A stretch of 64,000 bases of DNA, from NCBI GenBank assembly GCA_021234155.1, contig JAJEKV010000012.1, forward strand, positions 7,011,789 to 7,075,788, given 5' to 3'. Under the pieces are notes generated by a model, which saw only the letters and a list, made by a program, of their open reading frames with translations, did no database searches and had not been told where the DNA came from. Shown here in pieces: positions 54,488-64,000 of this stretch. Numbering within the stretch: the first letter of the stretch is position 1; the number at the start of each line of letters is the position of its first letter. The position numbers were made by a program, and so were the translations under genes. The stretch is from Isoetes taiwanensis. Lineage: Eukaryota; Streptophyta; Lycopodiopsida; Isoetales; Isoetaceae.

Positions 54488-55120
54488 TGAAGAGAATTTG
54501 TCTAGATTATTTCCTTGCCAACACTTTGATAATGCACTACTCAAGATTATACAAGACAAAGATCACTAGGCTAGCAATGGTTACAAGACAATAATTGAAC
54601 TCACAATATACTCATCGAACCTTCACAATTATATTGAAATTCACTGTTCATTTGGTTTTGACCAGGTTACTGTAGCAATATTGACTTTTCCTTTCGACAG
54701 CCCAAGCTCAATCTTTGATTCATACAAGCCCCCCGATCGTCTAATCCTGTTAATGCTTCTTGTTTTAACCTTTTGGGTCCGGCCGATTAGCCGGACCGAT
54801 CTCCCCTTGCCGATATACTGAGACAATTTTGTCATGATTTCATTTGACCAACATGGTCATGCCCAATATGGTCTCTACCTTCTAAAATAATTTCATAGTT
54901 AAAATAATGACCTTGTCTTCAAATGAACTAGGTCATATGTGTTAAATATTTCATATAGATTTTCTTCAACTTATAATGCATGTTTGTAGATCTCCCCTTC
55001 GACCTTATAATACAACATGCATTATCTCCAACCTTAACCTATCTTTGAATGTTATGAACATCTGCACCGGTGTTTGCAATCACTGTAATATTACAAATAT
55101 TACATGATCAAACTTCATCA
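54488..55120 (-). repeat. Copia LTR (5' LTR of the minus-strand element)
   Basis: 633 bp; lacks 17 bp that are present in the other LTR near 38,300 and has a handful of substitutions. Confidence 0.92.
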
Positions 55121-55558
55121 TCGATAAGTTCATGATTTCTCAAGAGCATATGGAACCGTGGAAGGGTGGCAGATTTATTAGAAAGTCCGCACTGATGGTG
55201 CGACAGGTCCAATACATAGAATTCCTATCCGGCTGAGAGTTATCAAGTACTTCATAACCAGCTTGGTCGAGGGAGATCAAATTGTATGTGAGTAATATAT
55301 GAATGGCCTGTTCTCTCAGGGGCCTATGCTCTATGGAATGAAACCAATATCTGTGGTTAGGAACAAGGACATGGTTGAGACCATTCGGTCATACCTGGAC
55401 CTGCTTCATGAGCATTTTCAAGAGAGGAAGACAGCTGGAAGTAGTAAGGACGAAGATGACGGAGACAAAGCTGACAGCCAGAGAGATAAAGATGATGGAG
55501 ATGTCCAAGGTTTAGACGAGCTTGCAGCGGAACAAATAATGGAGAATATGAGAATGAG
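55121..55558 (+). pseudogene. Uncharacterised gene, second part
   Basis: Continues the exon broken at 38,061: KFMISQEHMEPWKGGRFIRK, SALMVRQVQYIEFLSG, a TGA, then SLVEGDQIV-like residues and a clean frame from 55,299 (GLFSQGPMLYGMKPISVVRN, MVETIRSYLDLLHEHFQERK) with an acidic tail (SKDEDDGDKADSQRDKDDGD). At 55,559 a strong GTGAGT donor follows the ATGAG, so the exon probably ends there rather than at the TGA. In phase, the next exon could begin at 57,462 (DIERNQSGSLSLSQIHRDLL, ending in KDLKK at 57,612), or the FCP1-like frame may be read instead. Confidence 0.5.
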
Positions 55559-55578
55559 GTGAGTTCACTTTGCTTTCC

Positions 55579-55612
55579 GAGGGTTTCTCGACTCGCGAGT
55601 GGAGAAACCCTC
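55579..55612. repeat. 34-bp palindrome (one mismatch)
   Basis: GAGGGTTTCTC-GACTCGCGAGT-GGAGAAACCCTC: same core as the 36.7-kb cluster with longer arms, 20 bp downstream of the donor at 55,559. Confidence 0.9.
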
Positions 55613-56529
55613 CGAGTAACCATCATTCAATTAAATTGGGATTATGTCTATTCCAAAATCGCGCCGCATGACACCTTTTTGGGGCATTTATTGGTGTGAA
55701 GTTATTTTTTTTTAACTTTTACAAAACCATTGTGGATGCTGTATATTTCTTTATTATTTTATATTTTCTTTAAATAAGGACTTAATTGGTTGCAATTAGC
55801 AATAATCAAACATATACCATTATCGTGAAAAAGAAGAGTTTTTTTACATTAAAGAGCAGTTTCTTGTTTGTTTACTTCACTAAACTAAAAAAAATGAGGC
55901 AAATATTACAACATCATCCTAAGAAATGGTAATGTAGAACATAAAATAACCTTTAATTGCAAGTTTCTAAGACTAAGTTAAGTTCAAAATTCATAATATA
56001 CTAGGCAAATGAGGAGAATATGCTATACAAAACCATAAAAGATGTCATGCAAAATGATAAAAAGAACAACAAGTTTACAAGAAAATGACTAAAGTAGTAG
56101 TTTTAAATTGCGCCAAGCGCGATTTAAGAATTGTGAAGAATTCTAAAAGTGAGATGTTTCTGCTCATCAGAAACCACCATATCCTCTTTTCCATCCCCAT
56201 TCACATTTTCTTCGTTTTCTTCATTCACATCAGAGAAGAAATCTGGAAAAGAGTCTCCAATCAGTTGTAAATAAAATGCCCAGCGCATCTATGGATGTAA
56301 GTCTATCAAAAAGCAATGCCGAATAGACCTACTTACCAGATAATTTAGATCGACAAAATTGCAATCCTTCCTTGCGTGCAGAAAAATATCAAAAAGCGGA
56401 GAGTTTGAAGATTTGGCATGCACAATAATCCATTCTCTTGCATCCAGAATAAGTAAGAGCTACTTCTGTATCCTGCATCCGAAATAGGTAAGAGCTGCAC
56501 AAGCCTCAGAAAGAGGCTAAGCCACGAAT
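55613..56529. other. AT-rich, no recognisable gene
   Basis: Inferred intron of the preceding gene. Contains only short frames. Confidence 0.5.
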
Positions 56530-56564
56530 CTATGAGTAAACAAGCCAGCAGGCAACATTACTTG

Positions 56565-56864
56565 GAGGATTTGCCCCGGTGTGCAGATATTCTAGTCCAC
56601 ATGCAATCTGAAAGGCAATTCCCATGCGCAGTTGCCAGTTTTTGAGTGATTCTTGGTCATGAAGCTGCTTTTGCAGATTTTCGTTACACATATACTCAAA
56701 CAGGAGGATGTGTTCTTCTGAAACAATTGGAAGAACAGAGTTTATCAAGCAAGGAAGTGTTTAGACACAAAGGAAATCTGTCTAGACTATAAGTTACCTT
56801 TCTCATCAAAGAAGCCCAGATATCCTTTGTATCCTGTCTCCTTTATTACCTCCTTACCGGAATA
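56565..56864 (-). pseudogene. Receptor-like kinase fragment, two exons
   Basis: Minus strand. The first exon piece (56864-56798) encodes GYKGYLGFFDEK and ends at a GT donor. The second (56717-56565) follows TTGTTTCAG and encodes EHILLFEYMCNENLQKQLHD, NWQLRMGIAFQIACGLEYLH and TGANPP, i.e. kinase subdomains V-VIa of plant receptor-like kinases (LVYEYM..G.L, L.IA...A.GLEYLH). The HRD catalytic loop is missing: the frame runs into SNVACWLVYS. Only a piece of a kinase, inside the inferred intron of the + strand gene. Confidence 0.7.
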
Positions 56865-56869
56865 AGTTG

Positions 56870-57404
56870 TACCTTAGGTCGAAATGGGCTGGAATGTGCC
56901 TCAGCCTCTTATCTCATCCTTCCTTAGGGTCGAAATGGGCTAAGCAGGCGCCTGTTACTTAAGCGTAATCTATAGATACCCTGAAGGCACCTGTTAAGGT
57001 ACTATAGATATGAGCATAAGCGTGAAGAGGCCATACCCTGAAGAACAGGCGCCATAGCCTGAAGGAAAGGCGCCAGAGTTCGAAGGCGCCGCTCGACGAG
57101 GAGTAGGGCAGAGAGAAAGAGAAGGAAAGAGAGAGGGGGAAAAAGCAGGCGTATAAAAAAAAATGAAAAAAAAAGGGAAAACGAAAAGGACGAAGAAGGG
57201 GGAAAGTGGAAAAATTAGGGGAAACTTTTCGAGAAAGTGACGGGGCGCGGGCGGTCGGGCGGGAAGAGAAAAAAAGTGGCGGAAGAAAAAAATGCCTAAA
57301 AGCGAAGGAAACTGCACCAAAAAAAACTGCGCCAAAGAAAACTCTTAAAATTAAAACATATTCTTAAAATAATTGAATGCTGGTTGAGTCTTTAACTTTT
57401 TCCT
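56870..57404. other. Low-complexity, no recognisable gene
   Basis: Contains two copies of GGTCGAAATGGGCT (56877, 56930), several GGCGCC motifs (56950-57090) and a long purine-rich stretch (57100-57230). The 113-codon minus frame over it is an artefact of the purine run. Confidence 0.5.
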
Positions 57405-57461
57405 TTCCCAACTCGTGAGTCGAGGACCTCGTTTCGTAACTGACGGCTTTCATCATTCCAG

Positions 57462-58267
57462 GGACATCGAGCGCAACCAATCTGGATCATTGTCGCTATC
57501 ACAGATTCACAGGGATCTGCTGGCGGTTCAATTCCACAAGAGGACACTGCATCCAAAAAAGGCAGTCCAGAACAAGATTGTGCGACCATCAAGAAAAGAC
57601 CTGAAAAAATAATGATCCCACATATGGATCCCGATCAAGAAGAAATCTGGTCAGAGCTAAACTCGAACTGGGATTCAGCGGGACCCACCAAACTTATAAT
57701 TTTTGACGTCAATGGAGTCTTGGCTGCAGTTTACCACCATGGTGACGTTCTTGACCTTAACACCTCGCAGAAGCCGACAAAAGTAGGGTCTAAAATCGTG
57801 TATTCTCGGCCTAAAGCAAAGAAAATTATTGAATGGTGCCTGGAACGGGGATTCGAAGTGGCCATATATGGTCTTGTAATGTTGTCAATGTCCTTGGTGT
57901 TCTCGACCTTCCAGTTTTGAAGTTCAAGTTTGTTTTAGGAAACGAAAGGGTCAAGCATGTGTCAGACCTCGATTCGGCCATCACAAAGGGGAAGCCTATT
58001 ATGGTGATAAGGCTGGAAAAGTTTTATGAAGCATAGACGACTCCGCCTACAAGTGCTATCATAACTCGGACAATACAATCATTGCGAAGAGTTATCGACC
58101 AGAAGAGTATGAAACGGATAGGTGGTTGTCTTTCAATCTCGTTCCGGTGTTGGCGGAATTCCTGTTTTCCATTCTTGTGGCCGATGTGATTAGGAACTAT
58201 CCGAACTTCAAGCAGGTCGATCCAGAGAGCAGCGCGATCATGAGGGCTATGGATGATAAATATTATG
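57462..58267 (+). pseudogene. FCP1/HAD-like phosphatase gene, exon
   Basis: After CATCATTCCAG the frame reads GHRAQPIWIIVAITDSQGSA, DCATIKKRPEKIMIPHMDPD and QEEIWSELNSNWDSAGPTKL, then the HAD motif I as LIIFDVNGVLAAV. VGSKIVYSRPKAKKIIEWCL and ERGFEVAIYG follow; a shift; NVVNVLGVLDLP and LDSAITKGKPIMVIRLEKFY; a second shift; then DDSAYKCYHNSDNTIIAKSY (motif IV) and EYETDRWLSFNLVPVLAEFL. It resembles plant FCP1-domain (NLI-interacting factor-like) proteins. The usual DxDx(T/V) nucleophile motif is DVNGV, so the second Asp is Asn and catalysis is doubtful. TATTATG before GTGATT (58268) can be a donor, or TAA at 58,273 the stop. Confidence 0.65.
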
Positions 58268-58319
58268 GTGATTAAGAAGAGTGACCTCTGCTTTCAGATA
58301 GCAAAGTTCTGTGAATTTT

Positions 58320-58700
58320 GTAAAGACACGTGAACAATTGTACTATATTTTGTAATGAAAATACTTGTACATTGAGTTTTCGCGGCCTTTCTCGACTCGC
58401 GAGTCGAGAAAGGCATGCTTGTCCCAATGATGAGACCATTTGTATGCTTCTTTGTGTGATTGGATGCAGCGATATTCTGTAACGAAAATAGTTGTATATT
58501 CCCTTTCCAGAGCCTATTCCAAGGATTAGACTATTTGTATGCTTGTTTGTGTGATTGGATGCAGCCATATTCTGTAATGAAAATGGTTGTACATTGACCT
58601 TCTAGACCCTTTCTCGACTCGCGAGTCGAGAAAGGCACTGCTTGTCCCGTTGATGAGATCATTTGTATGCTTCTTTGTGTGATTGGATGCAGCTATATGG
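58320..58700 (+). repeat. Three ~110-bp tandem units, two carrying the palindrome
   Basis: Each unit contains TTTGTATGCTTCTTTGTGTG and ATTGGATGCAGC, then TTCTGTAATGAAAAT-like sequence. Units 1 and 3 have the perfect palindrome (30 bp at 58385-58414; 58609-58634). Unit 2 has CCTTTCCAGAGCCTATTCCA at the same place instead. Confidence 0.85.
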
Positions 58701-58796
58701 AATGAATGCTCTCCAATCTATTTTGAATTCTCCATTCTTTTCTTCGTTATGACTAATGTCACCGTAATTGTTAATCATGGACTCTCTTTACTCCAG

Positions 58797-59218
58797 GTGG
58801 TTCAGGCACAGATCCCGCTCAGGCTACACTCTTGCAGGGTTTTGGGATAAGCTTGCTCGTGATTGTAGACGCTATGGGATCTCAAAGGATGAAGAAGAGG
58901 AAGAACATTTCGCAAGTCCATAAAACTCAAAAGATATTGCAAGCATTGCATGACATCCACGGAGGTTGGGGAACGAGCATATTCGACCCAGCGATTGATG
59001 AAAAGATGCGAGAGGAGAGTGGAGAAATCGGGTGGACAGGTCAGCGGGTGGCTCACGAGGCACCTCTTCGTGAGGCATTCCACATTCTTCATGTTGCCCC
59101 CAAGGCTTACAGACGGCAAGAAGAAGCCCCGCACATTCTTTCCCTAAGGTGGACCACCTACCATGATGATGTAATTGTAGTGACATCAAGACCGCCATGG
59201 TCTCTGCGTCCGATGTAA
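58797..59218 (+). pseudogene. Possible last exon of the FCP1-like gene
   Basis: After TTACTCCAG the phase set by a donor at 58,268 gives GGSGTDPAQATLLQGFGISL and continues 128 codons (VHKTQKILQALHDIHGGWGT, FDPAIDEKMREESGEIG) to TGA at 59,218. A different phase gives WFRHRSRSGYTLAGFWDKLA and RDCRRYGISKDEEEEEHFAS, ending at TAA 58,921, also protein-like. I cannot choose. Neither matches a family I know. Confidence 0.4.
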
Positions 59219-59318
59219 AATACATTGTAACTATTCAATTTATTAATAAAAATTCTTTTCCAACTACAACTTTGGTTTCAATCTGTAATGAAATTCCTTT
59301 GAGTTGTATTCTTCTTGT

Positions 59319-59340
59319 TCTCGACTCGCGATCCGAGAAA
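59319..59340. repeat. Degenerate copy of the palindrome
   Basis: TTCTCGACTCGCGATCCGAG and AA, with two changes in the right arm, 100 bp after the last inferred stop. Confidence 0.75.
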
Positions 59341-59344
59341 ATAG

Positions 59345-61841
59345 GGAGAAAGATTGGACCCACCCTAACAGAGAAATATTCAAATTCTGGACAGTTTTGG
59401 AGTCCAAATAATTTTCCTCGTCCTTTTTGTGTAAAATAACAGGGTTCCAAAAAAAAATGGGAATGGAATGAGACCCACTTTAATTAAATGCAACTTCTAC
59501 AATCATAACAAAAGTTAGCCATAAGATCAGGATCAAAATCTTATTTTCTAAAATTCAGACCTTAGCAGACCGACCCGATAACAGTACTCATCCATCTCCT
59601 CGAAAATGAAAATATGTGCTGAAAAGGTTCTAGAAACTCAAAGATGAAGCACTGAATCAATGCTATGTAAACCCAAATCTGACTACTACATGTTGTTGTT
59701 GAAGCTAATCACAAGGCACCCAAAAATGAACTGCCATATAAAAATAGTATTTTCCTAAGACCTCTAAATGAATAACGTAATGGTTTAAAGATTAATTCAT
59801 TGTGTTCAAGAACCACGACAATATGCTCCTTGCAATCACAAATGATTTACCTAAGTGTTATTATATTTTGTTCCATAGTGTATCAACAACTATCTAGCTC
59901 AATGGTTGATCAAAGCCAAACAAGACTAAAACCATGACTCATCATATCTATAGGCAGGACGTTCTTCAATAGATTCTGGCCAGATTTCTTCATAGGGCAA
60001 TGGCACGGTTTTTTTCTTGTTCGATGTTTTGAGGGTATCATTCATGTATTGTATGGTCCACTTGGGGCATTTTGCCGCAGTAATTGTTAGGTTCCAAGCT
60101 TTATGCTTTATGTATGCAATCAAAACATATTTCGGACACTTTATGACCATTTTAATCAATTTATTGGAGAATATCTCCATGTGATTAAGTCAACAATTTT
60201 ACTTGAGAATAAATGGGTCTTCTGAAATTTATCAAAGGTCCTTATCTGATTAAGGTAGATTTTAAGAGCATTAACTTCTTATCACTAAATTGACATTGAC
60301 TAAAGCAGTAAGAGTTCATGGCCCTCGCATTAAAGGCTAATCTCATTTATATGAAGTCTATTTTCTTTCCTTTTCCATATGTTCAATATATTTGGTATTT
60401 TAGTATATTTAACCCAGAAAGGACAAAGTTGGCTCGCCATTAAAGGAATCATATGTAAGTACGATATGTATAGAAGCACCTATCTTTAGAAGCATTGTAC
60501 TTGCATGCTCCATAAACCTCCAATTGTGACGATTTTTATGAATCTGGCCTTTGGAATTTGGATCTTCATTGCCATAGAATCAACGGGCCTAGTCACTGTT
60601 CACTCTATTATAGGCAACTTTGCGGTAAAATAACAGAGTCAAATTTGAAAGGAAAATGGAACTTTAAGCAATCAGATACATTTTTTTCAACCTTCACAAC
60701 CTTCCTTTCAATACGCAATACACATTGGTAAATATTTTGATTCAAATGTTGAGGAATATATTCACTGTTCACACAACATTTGACAGAACCATTGTAGATT
60801 CGTTGACCTGAATACATCAAAATAAGCTTCAAATCTGTTGGCGACTTTGATTACCAGGCACCATTCCCAATCATCCTTCAGTTCATTGGTTTGCTCCTCT
60901 GTATAGAATTCTGCATTCTTAATGTCATCGGGCCAATGAGATTGTACTTTCTAATATCATCGCCCATGGCTTAATGTGGTTGGACCATAGTAGCATGTCC
61001 AAAAGCAAAATTTTCATATGGGTTTAGTGCTTGTATTTATTCAGCGTAAATAACCTAGGCAGAACTCACAAAATTTTTACCCTAGGTTACTTGTTCACAT
61101 TCACACCATCATTCACAGTCTATAGCCTGTATGCCTTTATGTATTCACTCTATACAGCTCAGATATCCAACCTTGGTACGTGTCTGAATTTAATCTCCCC
61201 ATTGACTGCAAAACCTGTTAATATAACATGAATTTTTCTTTCAAAATTCTATCATAATTCATGCAAAAATGACCCTTTTATAGTTCCAATAGCAAGCCTA
61301 ATTGGCTTTAGATCTACCTTTGGTTCATGTGTAGCCTTAGATTTATGCACAGTTATGCACACTAGATTATATCATCACAAGTTTATGCAGTATACTATTT
61401 AGACAAAAGTTAGAAGTAAGATTATAGCATCACAAGTTTATGCAGTATATTATAAGTAACTTATATAATGCCTGTCATTGTGCACGTCTTCCTGAATTTG
61501 CTGGCGCATGTCCACTGGTTTGACATAAGAAACATATCATTAACATATTAAAAAGGATCCAGGACTTACATTTTTTTATGAACAAGGATCTGTACGAATA
61601 GTTATGCTTTGAAAATAAACCTGCTATAACAAACAATGGCACCGTAATGGATCCAACTGATGCAAGTGAATTGTGCAAGAAGATGAATGTGGCAAACCAG
61701 ATCCCTATCCAGGGAGACCAAGAGGTGTCAAAAATTTCTGAAATACAAGCTTGAATCAATCTCAGCATAATGCACAAGCCTCAAAAACAATCCTCTAATG
61801 ACTGAAATATCTCTGCAGCAGATTCTACGAATGAAGTGGCT
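59345..61841. other. No well-supported gene
   Basis: Minus-strand frames at 59926-60180 (NKLIKMVIKCPKYVLIAYIK, later PLPYEEIWPESIEERPAYRY) and 60608-60832 look protein-like but match nothing I know. They could be 3' exons of the CACTA-like element that follows on the same strand. The rest is AT-rich. Confidence 0.4.
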
Positions 61842-64000
61842 TTAAACACAAAAATAACGTACTTTACGCCCATGTCCTTCCTTTCTACAGTTCACTACTC
61901 TTAAGAGACAATCCCAAGATTGCCATCGTCTCTCATCGTAAGAAATCTCAAAACATTCTTGCCTTTTCTTGTTTGATGATTTCAGCCATGTTAGTTTCAC
62001 CTTTCTATCTGCTTCATTGACTGCAGTAACTATAGCATACCAGCAACCATCATATGAACTTAAATGAGGAGCAATGCCATGTTTCACTGCTTGAACTGCA
62101 ACCACGTCACCTTCTAAAGGCCAAACTGGAATGTTCCCAACTTTATGTAACTGTAAAAGTCTCTCTGGTAGTTTACTGGTCATAGTTTCAAATGCAATAG
62201 TCCTCTTATCTCTGCCTTCCCTTAGTGGCAGCATGCATACCTCTCGAAGAATGTGCCGAACAGGCAAGATTGATTCATGGTCAAAAGGCTCCATTCCTTC
62301 TGCTAGGATAGGCATCCCACTTGACTCGTCAAGTTGGATTCCATCCGCCATACAACAATATCTATAATAGTCAGCTGCAAAGAAAACATTGGTTTCAAGC
62401 CCCTGTTTATGGGTAAAAACATACCTCATCTTCCCATACCATTGGCCATCACTTACATTTTCATTGCAGACTACCATCGTGTCACCCCTTCTAAAGATTG
62501 ATCCCTTGAGCATAATTGCCCGATATTCTAAAACTTCACTTTTTGGCAATTCTGACAAATTGTAAGCATTTTTCAATGCAATTGACTCTTCTTGTATGCA
62601 CTCTCTTTTCTCCCCATATCCTATGAGTACACCTTTTTTTGAAATTGATTCTCTCCAATCAGTCATTCCATATCTCCTGTAAGCAGCCCACATATCCATA
62701 GCCGTGGTCTGAGACTTTGCACAAAGAACACCTATAGACATATTATTTTGCTCAACATGACTTAATACTGCTTTAAACCATGCATCAAGACGCTCAGAAG
62801 GAGGCAACATTCCATCACTATCTAATGCCTTCATACGATAGATTTTAGAAAATAGAAGGCGGTTTTCGACCCGAGCATAAGTCAACTCCATTTCTTTCTT
62901 GTTTGTCGGCATCTCTATTAACCTACCAAAGGTGCTTTCAAAGAAGTAGCACCAAGTTGTATCCGGTGGACCAATCACCTCAATATCATCTAAAATATGG
63001 CATTCCCCTGCCATGTGCTCCAAGGGAGCTGCATTTGGTCCTGAAAGTTCATTCCAACGTAAACGCCAAGATTGCAGCAAGGCCTTTGCCACCTCTACAG
63101 TTCGTGTGGACCAGCCATTAGTTCTTGCATAATCGTAAAATATCCGTGTCAAATCTGTTGCAATTTGGGAGATTGCAAACTCTGTATCACTAACCAAATC
63201 TGAAGCCACATAATCTGCATACCACTGACAATAAACTTGATGTTCTTGAGCTTTGAAAAAACCAAATCATCGGAATGGATCCTTTGGATACCGACCAGAT
63301 TTCATGCGATGAGTTCTTGCACAAATCATCATCTCTAGCCTATCCATTGCAATCTTTTCGTGCCCTGCTGCTTTAATCTGATAAAAAATCCTCTTATTAG
63401 ATTTGCATAAGAGATTTAAAGCTACGGTGTGCATAGAATCCACTATGGAATGATGAAGTAGATCAAATCCATACAAATGATACAATTGTAAGAACATACT
63501 ACTGCCCCGAACACCTGTATTCCGAGCTGCATTAGGGACACCATCCTTCAGTTTTTCAATGGCACCAAGAACATGATCCATTGTTTTTCTCTCACTTGGA
63601 AGACGTGTTTTCTTCAACAAATCTACATAATAATACCTACCATCTGGGGCAATAGGCAATACAAGATCACAACGTCTACATGGAACCTTTCCTCCTACAT
63701 AAAATTAAAGAAAGTCTGAAAATTAGTAAGATAAAACATCCAAAATCGGGAAATCAGCAAGTGCATACTTTAAATAGTGGGATATTCTCACCTGAAGATA
63801 GCTTTAGAATCTCACATTGAGCTGGATGATCTGCTGTAATGGCATATAATATGCACCGTTGGTAGAAAACTTGCTGCAATCCAAGATTTATAGCATTGCC
63901 ATCAAGCGCATGATTTACTCTCTTCCCCGTCATGAAAAGGTCACGCAACTCCGCCACAAGTGGTTCCAAGAATGGATGTAGGCTGTCAGTTCCAGGTATG
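61842..64000 (-). pseudogene. CACTA (En/Spm) TNP2-like transposase, partial
   Basis: Runs in from the right edge. The upstream exon (to 63792) has NLGLQQVFYQRCILYAITAD and HPAQCEILKLSS, then a GTGAGA donor. The next exon starts at 63694 after TTTATGTAG and joins in frame (LSSG-GKVPCRRCDLVLPIAP), giving the TNP2 cysteine pair. Then LYGFDLLHHSIVDSMHTVAL (the GFD...D.MH motif), one in-frame TGA at 63267-63269, and a clean 455-codon frame. That frame has a DUF4218-like part (ECHILDDIEVIGPPDTTWCY, FFESTFGRLIE) and a C-terminal GNIPVWPLEGDVVAVQ...WYAIV domain that may be a chromatin-reader-like fold (inference). It ends at 61842. The single TGA after CGA could be a recent CpG transition. Confidence 0.72.

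Larger units (their letters stand above)
38062..55120 (-). mobile_element. Ty1/copia retrotransposon, minus strand, split by three LINEs
   Basis: Left LTR 38062-38709, right LTR 54488-55120, beginning TGAAGAGAA and ending TTCATCA on +, nearly identical except for a 17-bp gap. Next to the right LTR the minus strand reads TTGGTATCAGATCC, the initiator-Met tRNA primer site. Next to the left LTR it has the purine tract AAGGGGAGAA. The flanks GCGAT and TCGAT are an imperfect 5-bp duplication, and host reading continues across it (HHYRD, then KFMISQEHME). Without its LINE insertions the element is about 5.6 kb, with copia gene order: gag, protease, integrase, reverse transcriptase, RNase H. Frameshifts and stops occur in gag and pol, so it is inactive. 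Confidence 0.93.

Noticed and set aside
56994-57335. 113-codon minus frame rich in Phe, Pro and Leu
   Set aside because: Produced by the purine-rich run on +; no membrane protein family pattern beyond low complexity.

Overview
This window looks like nuclear DNA of a land plant, probably a non-seed plant such as a fern. It has intron-bearing fragments of plant genes (glutamate decarboxylase, sulfate transporter, PPR protein, cyclophilin, RBP45/47-type RNA-binding protein, receptor-like kinase). It also has many plant-type transposable elements (Ty1/copia, plant L1-type LINE, hAT, CACTA/TNP2), GT splice donors and AG acceptors, AT-rich spacers and microsatellites. The lineage is inferred from the style of the sequences, not from a marker gene. 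I see no intact host gene and no rRNA, tRNA or CRISPR array.

Layout. 1-8.6 kb: broken host-gene fragments among three copies of a foldback (long inverted-arm) repeat. 8.6-14.4 kb: mostly unrecognised sequence, with a possible gypsy-type LTR on the minus strand and one unknown minus-strand exon. 14.4-17.56 kb: a complete small non-autonomous LTR element with 356-bp LTRs and a perfect 5-bp target duplication. 18.78-35.53 kb: the most interesting object, a 16.7-kb DNA transposon with matching termini (GGGTAAAAGCACGC) and a 4-bp duplication (GGCT). It carries a transposase gene on + and a Ulp1/C48 protease-like gene on -, converging. The transposase gene has a 9.1-kb intron that holds a hAT transposase gene, and the hAT gene is broken by a 321-bp MITE whose ends match the big element. 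Both genes of the big element carry the same kind of CACCAC-then-GGTGTG array just upstream of an exon.

36.7-59.2 kb: pieces of one or two uncharacterised decayed + strand genes, the second with an FCP1/HAD-like phosphatase domain. A perfect palindrome (core TCTCGACTCGCGAGTCGAGA) occurs in every inferred intron. One exon is split by a minus-strand Ty1/copia element (38,062-55,120). That element is split by three LINEs: a + strand LINE with a (TTCTA)n tail and an internal inversion, a nearly full-length minus-strand L1-type LINE flanked by a 12-bp duplication, and a truncated second copy of the first LINE. 56.5-56.9 kb: a receptor-kinase fragment. 61.8-64 kb: a minus-strand CACTA/TNP2-like transposase running off the window.

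Taken together this is a transposon graveyard whose nesting gives a relative chronology: host exon, then copia, then LINEs; and big DNA element, then hAT, then MITE. Nearly all coding regions carry stops or frameshifts. Protein family calls come from reading motifs by eye; no search was run.
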